A stretch of 64,000 nucleotides of DNA from Forficula auricularia (GCA_024734495.1 JALMQS010000128.1:21918312-21982311), one strand, 5' to 3'; counted from the stretch's first letter, positions 12,119 to 24,466 are shown. Notes: a model not told the origin generated them from the sequence alone. Translations and numbers: made by a program.

Positions 12119-12428
12119 TCACCCAAAAAATCACTGTATTTGCTGAGTCTTCACAAAAATTCGAACACAGAGACATTTCATTTTGTTATTCTTAATTCTG
12201 CCCTCAAAAAACTCTACTAATGATTTTTTTTTTTTATAAATCGTCCCCTAGAGTGTAAACTTGCTAACTCACAAAAGAGAAAATTTTACAGGGCAGAGAA
12301 AAAACAATTAGGAAAGAAACTATTTTTCAATTTTTTTTCTACAACTTACGATCGTAGTTTTAAGTAGCAGTTTTACTTGGACGATGCTGCATCTGTATTT
12401 CTTACTTTTTCTATTAATATTTTTCTTC

Positions 12429-12640
12429 ACAAAGAGAAAGAAAGAGGTTGTCCTCTGCTTGATGCAAATAAACATGCATTGACATATATATCGAAATTAT
12501 ATATCTGTAAATATAGTATATATTATTTCTTTCTTTGAGACTATAGTTTCGAAGACTTGGTGTTCATCATCAGTCTTTTTTAATTATAAATATTATTCAT
12601 GGAGTCAATACCGTATGGATATTGAAATTTTTTAAATCGT
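12429..12640 (-). mobile_element. Family A hammerhead element (single arm)
   Basis: Runs from CACAAAGAGAAAG through GGTTGTCCTCTGCTTGATGC, an AT-rich centre, the ribozyme and TTCATGGAGTCAATACCGTA. Other copies are at 25196-25425, 46163-46700, 48585-48753 and (decayed) 31680-31850. No protein is encoded. Confidence 0.7.
12536..12582 (-). ncRNA. Hammerhead ribozyme, family A
   Basis: Core CTGATGA (12573-12567), unpaired T, helix II GAACAC/GTCTTC with one C/C mismatch and CAA loop, GAAA (12550-12547), helix III AC/GT with a TATA loop, cleavage predicted after C (12539). It is part of a family-A element copy spanning about 12429-12640. Confidence 0.65.
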
Positions 12641-13292
12641 CCGATTTGGTCTGGAATGCCTCAATATAATAAAAATATTTCAAAGTGTCTCACTTGCATT
12701 TCTTTGAGTTTCTTTATAATAATGAACTTTATATATTACCTACCTACAAGTAATGTTATAACTTATAACTTGCTCTGAGTTTCCATACCTATAAACTAGA
12801 ATTAGCTCGCGAATATTTAAAAAACGATAAATTTGATTATATACTAGTACGTTTAAGTTTAAATAAAATATCTTTAGATTATTAGATTTATATGTTGATT
12901 TAAGATTTGCAAAGTGAAATTACCATAAAATTAATATCAAATAGAGATACAGATAAATTCTCTTGTGAGAGTTAGAAAGGAGTCTGTTTATTTTGGAAAG
13001 AATCTCTACTTCTCCCTTTCAAACTCTGAATTTAATTCCGTTTGGATTTATTCTAAACAGAATATACGGATAAGTTTAAAACAATAGATAAACAAATATA
13101 TATGCAAAATCGATGCCTTCAAAAGAATGAATTATATAAAGAGAGAAATTATAAGAAAGTATATAATATTGAGAAATAAGCTAATAAATATAAAGGATAG
13201 GTTAAAGATTAAAGCTAACCAAAATCCGCTTTTAGACTTCATTAGCCAAGTCCAAAGGAATTTAATTCTAGTATGTTTTAGACCATACAGAT

Positions 13293-14226
13293 TATGGTGC
13301 TCCTTATTTTGGATATTTTCGAATATTTGCGCTGACAGGGGCTCATATGGTTAGAAATAAATAAAAAAATATCCGCACAAGTTTCAAGTCTCTATCACAA
13401 TTTTAATCCCAGTGCTAGACAGCGTTTAAAGTTTCCCATCTAAATAACATGGGGTTTTTAGCATTGAACGATCAATTTTTTATTCCGGCCAAAGTAATGG
13501 TTCAAAAAATTTGAAACTCTGTAGACTTGATCCTTATAATAGTAGCTATCCTTAAGAATTTTTACAGATTTTCAGCTATTACAATTTTGGATCTACATCT
13601 AGAAAAAATACTGCTATATCTTAGGATTAGTAAGTTATGGACTCCAAAATTATAATAGCTAAAAATCTGTAAAAATTCTGAGGATTAGCTACTATTATAA
13701 GGATCAAGTTTACAGAGTTTCAAATTTTTGGAACCATTTCTCTGACCTGAATAAAAAATTGATCGTTCAATGCTAAAAATCTCATGTTATTTAGATGAAA
13801 ATTTAATCGCTGTGTAGAGATCCACATAGTAGCTATCCTTAAGAATTTTTACAGATTTTCAGCTATTACAATTTTGGATCTACATCTAGAAAAATACTGC
13901 TATATCTTAGGATTAGTAAGTTATGGACTCCAAAATTATAATAGCTAAAAATCTGTAAAAATTCTGAGGATTAGACTACTATTATAAGGATCAAGTTCAG
14001 AGTTTCAAATTTTTGGAACCATTTCTTTGGCCGGAATAAAAAATTGATCGTTCAATGCTAAAAATCTCATGTTATTTAGATGAAAAATTTAATCGCTGTG
14101 TAGCACTAGGTTAAAATTGAGATAGAGACTTGAAACTTAGGGAATATTTTTTTTTTATTTTTTTCTAACCATAAGAGCCCCTGTCAGCATAAATATTCAA
14201 AAATATCCAAAATTAGGAGCACCCTA
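13293..14226. mobile_element. hAT-like palindromic MITE, long copy
   Basis: Ends are TATGGTGCTCC and GGAGCACCCTA (consensus TAGGGTGCTCC). Flanks ATACAGAT (13285-13292) and ATACAGAC (14227-14234) form an 8-bp duplication with one change. The body is an inverted repeat whose centre (the AGTAGCTATCCTTAAGAATT block) has been duplicated head-to-tail, making it about 290 bp longer than the copy at 58.6 kb. No transposase is present. Confidence 0.8.
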
Positions 14227-14234
14227 ATACAGAC

Positions 14235-15165
14235 AATATATAGATTAACTTTAAAAGCTGTCATAAGAGATTCATTCTTCATATGCTTTTTTATAAAAGA
14301 GATGTATTTAATTCGATACACATCTAATGTATTGCTAGAATAATTGATATCGTGTTGGGAAACATGTAGAACGAGTATAGGTACTATAAGTAAGATGAAT
14401 AAAATATATTAAACAGTGCATAATGAAGTTAATTTTTAAAAAAGTTCTAATAATCTTGTTATCTATTGGATATAAAAAATTTTATTACTTTTTTGCGCTT
14501 TAAAGGAGCAAATCGGCACAATTCATGTCCAACTGAACAATAACTAAGCTGTGAACCCATTTCATTGAGTGAAAATATTTCCCAGCGTGGGTCTTCTACA
14601 AATGTGTAACCACCCTTTAATACCAAAGAAATTATGTTATTGAAAGCAATTTTGATAAAGATAAATCTTTTTTTACGTTCATTGAAAGGGATAATTCACC
14701 TGGAAAGAAGAAAATTTATATTAATCTTTGATGTTCCTTCACGAGTTATAGAGTTAAGTTGAAAATGAAGTGAGTTAGAACAGATGCCAGTTATGTCATA
14801 ACTTTTATTATAGTTGAACTTACAATGCATGCTTTTTTTATAATCATATTAAGGCAAGAAGAAGCTGTACCATAAAGGTGGATCCTTTTATCGTGAAAAG
14901 AATATAAAAATTCACGAATTTTGGGTCTGAGGTTAAAGTATCTGAAAGTGTGGGTCTTGAGAGACCGAAGGTTATATGTAGCTGGAAGAGGGACCGAGGA
15001 ACTGAGTTCCAGTCTCTAGAAGTCATAGGGATAAAAGAATTGTAAATGCGTTTATTCGGTTAAAATTCAATTTAATCACTAAGGGATGTTGAATGGTAGA
15101 ACATCGTGTATTTTGCGCAAATGAAGCTTTTGGAGGGATTATTGATCTTATCTCGTCAGAACAAA
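14235..15165. other. No clear gene
   Basis: The minus-strand frame 14844-15026 (contains RDWNSVPRSLFQ) faintly resembles the WNxLP motif near LINE protein ends. Too short to assign. Confidence 0.3.
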
Positions 15166-15169
15166 GGGC

Positions 15170-15690
15170 AGTAAGGGTACAAAAAGAAACTTTTTTCCAG
15201 TTTCTTTGACGAAATTATAATTTTATATACCTTTCTAAAAATACTCTACTAGAAATAAGTATAATCCCTTCGAAATTCAAATATTTATTTAAAAAAAAAA
15301 TGGAAAACTTATGATAGGGGGGGGACCCTTATCAACTTTAACCTAAAATTTTAGAGTACAAAAAGAAACTTTTTTCGAATTTCTTTGACGAAATTATAAT
15401 TTTCTATATCTTTATAAAATACTCTACTAGAAATAAGTATAATCCCTTCGAAATTCAAATATTTATTTTCAAAAAAAAATGGAAAACTTATGATAGGGGG
15501 GGACCCTTATCAACTTTAACCTAAAATTTTAGAGTACAAAAAGAAACTTTTTTCGAGTTTCTTTGACGAAATTATAATTTTCTATATCTTTATAAAATAC
15601 TCTACTAGAAATAAGTATAATCGCTTCGAAATTCAAATATTTATTTTCTAAAAATTTTGGAAAACTGATGATAAGGGGGGACAGAGGCGT
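15170..15690. repeat. Tandem array, about 180-bp unit, segmental copy 1
   Basis: Three units, each GTACAAAAAGAAACTTTTTT, AATACTCTACTAGAAATAAG, AATATTTATTT and a GATAGGGGGG-type end. Confidence 0.8.
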
Positions 15691-16289
15691 AGCCATGAGT
15701 GGGGATTAGGGGTCACAACCCCCCAAGAGCAGGGTTCATTAATTGATTAACGTCAACGACAAACCGTTTCTTATGGCAAACTAACCGTAATTAAATATAT
15801 TTCATTTTATGTTTAATCAAGAAATACTAGTATGTTCTTTTTACTTTATCCAATGCGAAGCATGGGGTCTCGTCCAGAGGCAAAAAAATGTGAATTTTTC
15901 AGGAAGTGCGTGTGGATCTATGTAATCGTTTTTTCGTACACGATTTTTTCCACACCGTATAACCGATTAAAATGAAATTAAAAACCTACCATTAGTTTAA
16001 CAAAATGAAGCTGATTAGTTTTTGGTACATATCAGGCCACAAAATTAGTAGGTACTTTATTTCAGTACTTTTTTAGTTTTTCTTAAATATTTTGAAAATT
16101 ACTTAACCAATTTTGATTAAATTTAATATTGTAATTAACTAGCTTGAGGACCACAAAAAAGGTCATGTAAAGTTTTTTATAAAATTATGTTTTAAAGAAC
16201 TTTACCCACTGACGGATTAAGACAATATAAGGCCCTAGGCGCAAAAAAAAAATTAGGCCCCGGATAACAAAAATGTCTTTGGAAATTAA

Positions 16290-16470
16290 TTAATAGGATT
16301 AAGTGGATATCGATGAGGCAGTCAAAAAAAAAGAAGAATATAATTTACACGATCTTTTTATTCATAAAACCGATGTTTCGGAGGCTATTCCCTCCTTCTT
16401 CAGGGTTTATGAAAAGTCAGTGAAGGAAATCCAATGCGACATTCCCCTCCGTCTCCTCTTTCAGTGTTAA
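16290..16470 (-). mobile_element. Family C hammerhead element nested in a hAT
   Basis: Begins near AAGTGGATATCGATGAGGCA and continues through an A-rich run and AATTTACAC into the ribozyme. The same terminal block appears at 59843-59962, which has the arms without the ribozyme. A worn relative lies at 26190-26290. Confidence 0.55.
16361..16413 (-). ncRNA. Hammerhead ribozyme, family C
   Basis: Core CTGAAGA (16403-16397), unpaired A, helix II GGAGG/CCTCC (5 perfect pairs, loop GAATAG), GAAA (16379-16376), then CATC with predicted cleavage after C at 16372. Helix I pairs TTCATAAACC with GGTTTTATGAA, ten pairs with a single bulged T. Helix III is only A-T. Helices I and II are the most convincing of any copy. 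Confidence 0.75.
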
Positions 16471-17232
16471 TTTTAATTACTTACATGTAGTTTTTTAATC
16501 TTATTTTTATTTTTCAACAATTTATAATACTATATATTATAATATAATAATTATTACATTAACATTATAATTATATGTGTTTTTTTCTAGATTTTTCTTG
16601 AGCAAATTTCTCAATAATAAGCTCGAAATTCAAACTATTTAATAGTTCGTTTTCAATATAAATAGTAGATAATAAAAAGTAGATAATTAATTTAATTTGT
16701 CTTTTTACATAAAATAGATAGCTACACCTAATATGAAAGGAAATATAATGTTAGAGGAAACATTAAAATAATGATTGAATTTCATAAGTCAATTGATAAA
16801 TTTTTTATAAAAATGAAATGAAATTTTATATCACGATCAAAATTAATATGATAATCAATTTTTGGGGCCCCCATATTCGAGAGCCTTGCTTATGATCCGC
16901 CACTGACTTTACCCCGCTAGAATAATACAGTACATTGGATAAAGTTTAGCAACGATCCGTTGCAGTTTATTTAATTTCTTGAACACTGGATTTCCTATTA
17001 TTCTGAGAGCTCGTCTCTGAATTGCATCCAACCCTTATTAATCCAGTCAATGTTCATCAATAATGTAAAAGGGATTGGGATTGTGATCGGGGCTGGAGCG
17101 CATTCTTCCGCCTTGAATTAAGCCAATTGTCTGTTTGCTTTGCTCAAGCTAAAATGTATCTATAATTTGGTGTGATTGTAGTTGGACGTGGATCTCTGAA
17201 TGTCTGTTTATTTGTCGGCTTGTCTGCACGCA

Positions 17233-17745
17233 TCAACTTTTACCTAAAATTTTAGAGTACAAAAAGAAACTTTTTTCGAGTTTCTTTGACGAAATTAAAT
17301 TTCTTATATCTTTATAAAATACTCTAGTATAAATAAGTATAATCAGTTCGAAATTAAAACATTTATTTTCTAAAAAAATTGGAAAACTGATGATAAAGGG
17401 GTCAACTTTGACCTAAAATTTAAGAGTACAAAAAGAAATATTTTTCGAGTTTCTTTGATGAAATAATAATTTCTTATATTTTTATAAAATACTCTACTAG
17501 AAATAAGTTCAAATTCAAATATTTATTTTCTAAAAAAATTGGAAAACTGATGATAAGGACCCTCGTCAACTTTAACCTAAAATTTAAGGGTACAAAATGA
17601 AACTTTTTTTGAGTTTCTTTGGCGAAATAATAATTTCTTATATTTTTATAAAATACTCTACTAGAAATAAATATAATCCCTTCAAAATTCAAATATTTAT
17701 TTCCTAAAAAAATTGGAAAACTGATGATAAGGGGGGACAGAGGCG
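17233..17745. repeat. Tandem array, about 170-bp unit, segmental copy 2
   Basis: Same unit family as 15.2-15.7 kb, three units, followed by the same GACAGAGGCGTA block. Confidence 0.8.
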
Positions 17746-18723
17746 TAACCACGAAGGGGAGGGGGTAGAGGTCAGAACTCCGCCAAGGGCAGGGCTCATG
17801 GGTTGAGTTACGGCAACGACAAACCGTTTCTTATGGCAAACTAACCGTAATTAAATATATTTTATATTATGTTTAATTAAGAAATATGTTCTTTTTACTT
17901 TATTCAATGCATGAGTAAAATATTGTAATCGGTCTCGTGGCAGGCGCGACTTCAAAGGGTCTTCAGGTTAAGACTACTGAACCCATGGTCTCAATTAAAG
18001 TCACAAATTGTAGTATTCAAGTAGGTTGAATTTTAGCACTTGACGGTTTTGTCAAAAATTACATGAAGTCTCGTTAAAAGGGCGATTTTTTCATTTAGTG
18101 CGTGCGGATGTATGGATGGATGTTATCGTTTTTTTCCGTCCACGATTTTTTCCACCCCGTTGCACCAATTGAAATGAAATTGAAAACCTACGATTACTTT
18201 AACAAAATGAAGTGCTGATTAATTTTTGGTACATATCGGCTCACAAACATGAATACTTTATTCCAGTACTTTGTTAGTTTTTTCTAAATATTTTGTAAAT
18301 GACTCAATTTTGATATAATTTAATATTGTAATTAAGTAACTTAAGGACCACAAAAAAGCTCATATAAAGTTTTTTGTAAAATTATATTTTAAAGTATTTT
18401 ATCCTAGAATAAGATAGTACCTATACATTGAATAAAGTTTAGCAACGATCCGTTGGAGTTTATTTAATTTCTTGAACGCTGGATTTCCTATTATTCTGAG
18501 ACCTCGCCTCTGTTGCATCCAACCCTTATTAATCCAGTCAATGTTCATCAATAATGTAAAAGGGATTGGGATTGTGATCGGGGCTGGAGCGCATTCTTCC
18601 GCCTTGAATTAAGCCAATTGTCTGTTTGCTTTGCTCAAGCTAAAATGTATCTATAATTTGGTGTGATTGTAGTTGGACGTGGATCTCTGAATGTCTGTTT
18701 ATTTGTCGGCTTGTCTGCACGCA
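17233..18723 (+). repeat. Head-to-tail segmental duplication, copy 2
   Basis: Same order of blocks as copy 1. The last 180 nt (from about TAATCCAGTCAATGTTCATC to the end) are identical in both copies, while earlier parts differ at scattered sites. Confidence 0.8.
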
Positions 18724-19180
18724 AGAGTGGCCGGTTGCCTCATCGGCGGTTTGTCGTAATTCTCTATCCTCCCCCGCACCTCTTCTTCAGCCACCCACTC
18801 ACTGAGGATTATTCTGCACACAACACCCATTAAAGCAGAAATGTCCGAATGGAATCCAAAGAGAGCTATTTATCATTCTCAATCATTTTCTGGAATTATT
18901 TCACCAGCGAGGTGTCAGAAATGATTTCTTTTTGAAGGAATAACAAATCGATCACTTCAGTGAATGTTGACCAAACGATCAACTTTTTTTCTCAACAAAA
19001 CTTATAAAACAATACTCATATTTCGTTATTTTTAAAAAAATGAGAACATGTGAGAAGTTTATTACCCCTTCCTGCATATTAATATAATTATATTTCCATT
19101 ACCAAATTACTGCATAACTAGTATGTATTAAATGTACATAAGTAATTGAAAATTTTATTTTGCCGAGAGTAGTTGAGTTT

Positions 19181-19913
19181 TTTACTTTACCATACAGGGT
19201 ATGGTCAAGTATTGTAATAGTGCATGAAAATGGTTTTTTCCTTCTTTTTTTCAAAATATCTCAAAAACGGCTGAAACTATTTCGAATTTTTTTTTAAAAT
19301 TGAGCGAAACCATGGCATTTTGCTCTACAAAAAAGCTCTAATAAGTGAACATCGAAAAAATTATATTTTTTGAGATAATAATTTTTTTGTCTAAATGTCT
19401 GTTAGTTAGTTAGTTAGTTAGTCTGTGCGTTACCAAATTTTTTTGGACGAGCTAGCTCAAAAACTAGTGTGAATATCGAAACCAAATTTCACACGTAGTT
19501 TTGGTCCATTGAGATTAAGAGCTGAACAGATTTTGGTGCATATCGACCCAAAATTAAGGGGGCGGAGGGGGAGGGGTTAAAAATTAAAAATCTTGGTCGT
19601 TTGGGCAAACTCAACCAAATTTTGTATAGATAATCAGTAGACACCCTGAAGTCTAAAAATGCAAAAACTAACCGCCCAAAACGGGGGGGGGGGGGGGGGG
19701 TGGAGTGTCAAAAAATGAAAATCTTGGCCATTGACCAAACTCAACCAAATTTTGTATACATAATCAGTGTGCCCCTAGGAGTCTGAAAATGCAAAAACTA
19801 ACCCCCCTCCCCTACATGATTATAAATAATTTTATTAAATATTAATGTAAGTGAGGGGCTAGGTTGTATGGTAAAGTCAAGTGGATGGCCACATTAGAAC
19901 ACGTCAGCTTATT
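19181..19913 (+). mobile_element. T-family repeat, copy 1
   Basis: Begins ACTTTACCATACAGGGTATG and ends TGTATGGTAAAGT ... ACGTCAGCTTA. The body has GCGAAACCATGGCATTT-like, AATGTCTGTTAG and two or more units of CTCAACCAAATTTTGTATAC. It has a (G)n run at 19683-19700 and no coding sequence. Confidence 0.7.
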
Positions 19914-20090
19914 TTTTTATTTTTTTGGCTTTTCTACCTTTCCAGCCATCAGCCAATTTACGATACTATTATTTTTTAAATTTCGCCTTCTATCTAAGGA
20001 TCAGATTTTAGCCGGTTGTCGCGAGTCGGATTCGAACCCGGGTCGATTAGCAGGCTTGTACGCTATCCTCTCGGCCAACCCGACCCCCCA
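19914..20090 (-). mobile_element. tRNA-derived SINE, family 1
   Basis: Minus strand: GTCGGGTTGGCCGAGAGGAT (A box), GGGTTCGAATCCGAC (perfect B box), then the same tail as at 39.5 kb (AAAATCTGA, ATAGTATCGTAAAT) and an A-run. It immediately follows T-family copy 1. Confidence 0.75.
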
Positions 20091-20160
20091 AGTAGCTGAG
20101 TTGATGTATCCATCTGACATGTCGTACATCTGCTTAGCTATGATTTTCCTTCTTGTTTAA

Positions 20161-22040
20161 TCCAATATATCCATGATAATTGAAAAATAGAAGCTCATAG
20201 AAAATTAGTTCTAATATATTTATTTCTATTTCAAATGACTGATTTAGATTTTAAATTCACTTGTCAGTCCAGAAATATAAAAAAAATTTCAAAATTTTCT
20301 TTACTTTATTTAAAATGTTCACCAAGAACCCACACCATTTTCTCTTTAAAATTACGAGAGATTGTCAACTACTAAATCCGAGGAGTTATAGATAAGGGTT
20401 GTATACAACAGTTTTGTTTCATTTCGAAAAATTAAATTTGGGTTGCTAAAGTTCGTAATCCGGTCCTGACTTAGACGTTTTTTTTCTTTAAAACCTGAAT
20501 CATATTCAAAAGAATTAATAATATAAAAACAATGTTCTCTAAAGAACCCTAGGCGAATTTCATTATTGAGATCAATATTTATATGATTTTTCTATAATAA
20601 AACTGGGTGGCACCCAAAATACCGACAGCTAAAATCCCGAAAATTCAAAATCCCGACAAAAAATTCCGATTACCCAAAACACCAACATGTGAAATTCAGG
20701 CTTAATTTTGATTTTTTTATTAACCTTTTTGATATTTGCACAAATATATATATATATACTATCTAAATGTATTTGACTGTATTAACTTAATTAAGACAAA
20801 GAGTACATATCAAATATCAAAATAATAAATAAATTAAATAAATTTTATCAATCTTTTTAATACATATTAAAAAAAATATATTTAACATAATTAACCTAAT
20901 AAAATATAAAGAGTACATAATTGAAATATCAAAATTACAATTAAATAAATGAAATTTTATTAAATATGTAAAAATACAATCCCCCCCATAAGAAGATTTT
21001 GGGGTGAACCCAATAAAACTATATGTCATATACAAACAATCTTTAACGTTATACGTAAGTAAATAAAAAATTACACGGTAATTTTAATATCAAATTTGAA
21101 AATTTTGAAATAGATCATATCTAAATTTGTTTATAGTTATGTATATAATAATAGTTATATGTATAATCTATAGGAATATTAAAGAAAAAAAATCAAAAAT
21201 TTTAACTTTTTTTTTTAATATATACACACTTATGCAAACCGTAAAGAGAAAGGGCAGAGATCAATGGAAAGTTTTTAAAACGATTATGAATTTGTTATTG
21301 ACTCCAAACTCATTTTAATCTTATGACATTTTATATAGAAATTGGAATTTTCCAACCGGATTCATGGAAAAACACATAATGTGAGACAATAAAAATTGTC
21401 CAGAAATATAATTTAGTACATTAAATATTTAAGTAAATACAAAATATTTTTATCTATTTGTTAATTATTTGTAGTCAAGCTCCAAGAGCCTCCTGAGTGA
21501 AAGTCCAGAAGAATGTCATTTTATTACCTACATGAGATAATAGATTAATATACACTGAATTCAATTTCTTTACACACCTTATATACAAGTAAGTATGCCT
21601 TTTCACTAGTATAGATATCTGTAAATCACTTTCTTGAAGGAAATGATACAAAAAAATTCACTTAAGGTGTAGGTAAATTGTGTAAAGTCTCCCATTTTTT
21701 TAATACAAAGAAAAAAGAGACAAAGGTTGAGAAAAAAGTCAAAGTTACTGGGAAATCCTTTGTTAAAGCCGTTTTAAAAGGTTGACTGGAAGCCTAGCTT
21801 TATTTAACCCACATGATAAGATTGACCTCAAATGCGTAAAATTGAAGGAGTATATTTGACACATGTCTACTCTTTTCAAAGTATTCTTAAAACCCCTAAC
21901 TTTTGGCAAAAACATTGCCCGGTGGAAATTTTTATTTGACCGCGCAGTCTTCAAACTAAATATTTGACATTTTTCTAGTAAACACTTCATATTTCTTTCA
22001 ATGAATAAAAATCTTATAAATTTTCCCAGGAATGTGAATA
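20161..22040. other. AT-rich, no gene seen
   Basis: Very AT-rich with a family B end near 20305-20350 (AATGTTCACCAAGAACCCAC). Frames here are by-products of A/T runs. Confidence 0.5.
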
Positions 22041-22046
22041 AAATAA

Positions 22047-22973
22047 AATAAATTGACACGTTCTGATGTGGCCATCCACTTGACTTTACTATACATTTCT
22101 GGTTGAGTTTGGTACAAGGGCCTAGATTTTAATGTTTTGACTTTACAACCCCCCCCCCATTTTGGGTCGTTTGTTTTTGCATTTTTAGTGTTCTGGGACC
22201 CCACTGATTATGTATACACAACTTGGTTGAGTTTGCTCAAAAAGCCTAGATTTTTATTTTTTGACCCCTCCCCCTAATTTTGGCTCCAGAAAAAAATATT
22301 TTCGTTATTATAGGTTCATTTTATAGTATATTTCAGTTTTCTTGTTTTTTTAATTTGAAAATATTATAATTTTAAATTTTAACCCCCCCCCCCCCAATAT
22401 GGGTCAATATACACCGAAATATAATCAGCTCTTAATCCCAATGCACCAAAACTACGTGTGAAATTTGGTTTTGATATTCACACTAGCTTTTGAGATAGCT
22501 TGTCTACAACATTTGGTAACGCACAGACTAACTAACAGACTAAGGGTCAATTGTATGTCGGTTGGTGGAGTCTTTGTAAAAGTTGACAAAGGGTAAAACC
22601 TTAGAATTCACCTTGTGCCCGGCGGGATGGCCAATCAGATGAAAGTGCGTGTCATCTGATTGGCAATCCGGCCGAGCACAAGGTGAATTCTAAGGTTTTA
22701 CCCTTCGTCAACTTTTTACAAAGACTTTAACAATCCACATACAACTGGCTCTAACAGACTAATAGACAAACAGACATTTTGACAAAACAGTTATTATCTC
22801 GAAAAATATTATTTTTGCGATGTACACTTATTAGGGCTTTTTTGTAGACCGAAATGCCATGGTTCCGCCCAATTTTTTTAATCAAAATAGTTTTAAATAT
22901 TTCGAAAAAAAGAAGCAAAATAACGACTTTTTTCATGCACGATTACAATACTTGACCATGTATGGTAAAGTAA
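22047..22973 (-). mobile_element. T-family repeat, copy 2
   Basis: Inverted orientation, from GACACGTTCTGATGTGGCCA to CTTGACCATGTATGGTAAAG. Carries the nested MITE 22544-22751. Confidence 0.7.
22544..22751. mobile_element. PIF/Harbinger-like palindromic MITE in a T-family repeat
   Basis: GGGTCAATTGTATG ... CATACAACTGGCTC with TAA on both sides (22541-22543, 22752-22754). Nearly the whole 208 bp is an inverted repeat. It interrupts the CAGACTAACAGAC stretch of the T-family copy. Confidence 0.65.
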
Positions 22974-22997
22974 TTAAACAATTACTTAATTTTAGTC

Positions 22998-23042
22998 GAA
23001 CGTTTCGTCAATTTGATTTCGACTTCTTCATCAACTTTAAAT
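22998..23042 (-). ncRNA. Hammerhead with mutated first core residue
   Basis: Minus strand has ATGAAGA (C to A at the first core position), helix II GTCGA/TTGAC, GAAA (23006-23003), ACGTT and a 5-bp helix I (AGTTG/CGACT with one wobble). Everything else fits, so this is a recent loss of function. Confidence 0.55.
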
Positions 23043-23294
23043 ATACGAGTATATTACAAAAATTATAACATAAAATCACTTAACTGATATTAATACGATA
23101 AATCAACTGAAAAGCTTCATGTATTGTACAAATGTAGATTCATATTTCGAAAAAGGGAATAAATATATCTCTACATATAAATCTCAATGTTTTAAGGAAG
23201 TTTATGATTTTATGTTGGGCCACACTCATTGTAGTGCTGGGACGCATGCGGACCGCGGGCCACGGGATGAACAGCCTGACTTAAAGTAGCTAAA

Positions 23295-23405
23295 AAAGTT
23301 AAAAGAGACAATTCAAGAGTGTGTCTTCTGCTGACTATAGTATAAAATTAAAAAATGTATTTTCCAACAGAAGACACTCTTTTATTGTCTCCTTTAATTT
23401 ATAAA
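23295..23405. repeat. Short foldback, sister of 45.9 kb
   Basis: GAGACAATTCAAGAGTGTGT and ACACTCTTTTATTGTCTCCT arms, followed by CTGCTACTCTCGGCAAAA. Confidence 0.65.
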
Positions 23406-23612
23406 AAATCTGCTACTCTCGGCAAAAAAAACTTTTTAATTTAAGCTAAAAAATGTTTAAAAAATTGAATTAAAATATTGAAATTTCCTATTCAGAAGCT
23501 CTTTTACCCTTCTTTGAAATCTCAACACTAGTGAAGGCTAAAAAAAAATCGAAAATATTATTTTATTTGGAAATATGAATTTTGTCTTTTTGAATTTTTG
23601 TTCGTTTCTGAT

Positions 23613-24466
23613 TTTTACTTTACCATATAGGTTATGGTCAAGTATTGTAATCGTGCATGTAAAGAAGTGTTTTTTCCTTCTTTTTTTCGAAATATCTCAA
23701 AAACGGCTGAAACTATTTTGATTAAAAAAATTGAGCGAAACCATGGCATTTCGGTCTACAAAAAAATCCAAATAAGTGAACATCGAAAAAATTACATTTT
23801 TTGAGATAATAATTGTTTTGTCAAAATGTCTGTTAATCTAGTTATCCGGCTGTCCGTTAGTCCGTGCGTTACCAAATTTTTGTAGACGAGCTAGCTCAAA
23901 AACTAGTCTGAATATCGAAACCAAATTTCACGCGTAGTTTTGGTCCATTGAGATTAAGAGCTGATTAGATTTTGGTGCATATCGACCCAAAATTCAAGGG
24001 GGTGGAGGAGGGGTTAAAAATTAAAAATCTAAGCCATTTGAGAAAACTCAACCAAATTTTGTATACATAATCAGTGGGACCCCAGAAGTCTAAAAATGCA
24101 AAAACTAACCGCCCAAAATAGTGTGTGTGGGGGGGGGGGGGGGTCAAAAAATGAAAATATTAGGCCCTTGCACCAAACTCAACCAAATTTTGTTTACATA
24201 ATCAGTGGGATCCCAGAAGTCTAAAAGTGCAAAAACTAACCGCCGAAATGGGGGGTACAAAAAATTAAAATATAGGCTCTTGTACCAAACTCAACCAAAT
24301 TTTGTATACATAATCAGTGGACCCACAGGAGTCTAAAAATGCAAAAACTAACCCCTTACCACTACATGATTATAAATAATTTTATTAAATATTAAATATA
24401 AGTGAGGGGCCAGGTTGAATGGTAAAGTCGGGTGGATGGCCTCATCAGAGCACGTCAGCTTATTTT
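23613..24466 (+). mobile_element. T-family repeat, copy 3
   Basis: The most complete internal repeat structure: three CAACCAAATTTTGT.TACAT units about 100-120 bp apart, each followed by a G-rich run, then the common TGGATGGCCTCATCAGAGCA end. Confidence 0.7.

Larger units (their letters stand above)
16207..16905. mobile_element. hAT-like insertion, CAGTG ends
   Basis: Left end CACTGACGGAT and right end complement CAGTGGCGGAT, flanked by ACTTTACC (16199-16206 and 16906-16913). The paralogous segment at 18.4 kb has the empty site. It contains the GGCCC-rich edges common to this MITE type and a nested family C hammerhead element. Confidence 0.75.
15166..17232 (+). repeat. Head-to-tail segmental duplication, copy 1
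   Basis: Order: 180-bp array, GAGGCGTAGCCA block, CATATCAGGC/CACAAA segment, then GCAACGATCCGTTG to GTCTGCACGCA. It contains the hAT insertion 16207-16905, absent from copy 2. Confidence 0.8.

Noticed and set aside
17385..17400. CTGATGATAAAGG strings at 15.66, 17.39, 17.55 and 17.72 kb as hammerhead cores
   Set aside because: No GAAA box or helix II follows within reach; they are part of the tandem array unit.
19990..20090. A genuine tRNA gene on the minus strand
   Set aside because: A and B boxes are present but no acceptor stem pairing, and the same tail occurs at 39.5 kb, so it is a SINE.
23960..24150. 60-codon minus-strand frame near 24 kb as a gene, and its likes at 50.5, 52.3 and 53.5 kb
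   Set aside because: All lie within T-family repeat units and recur wherever the repeat does.
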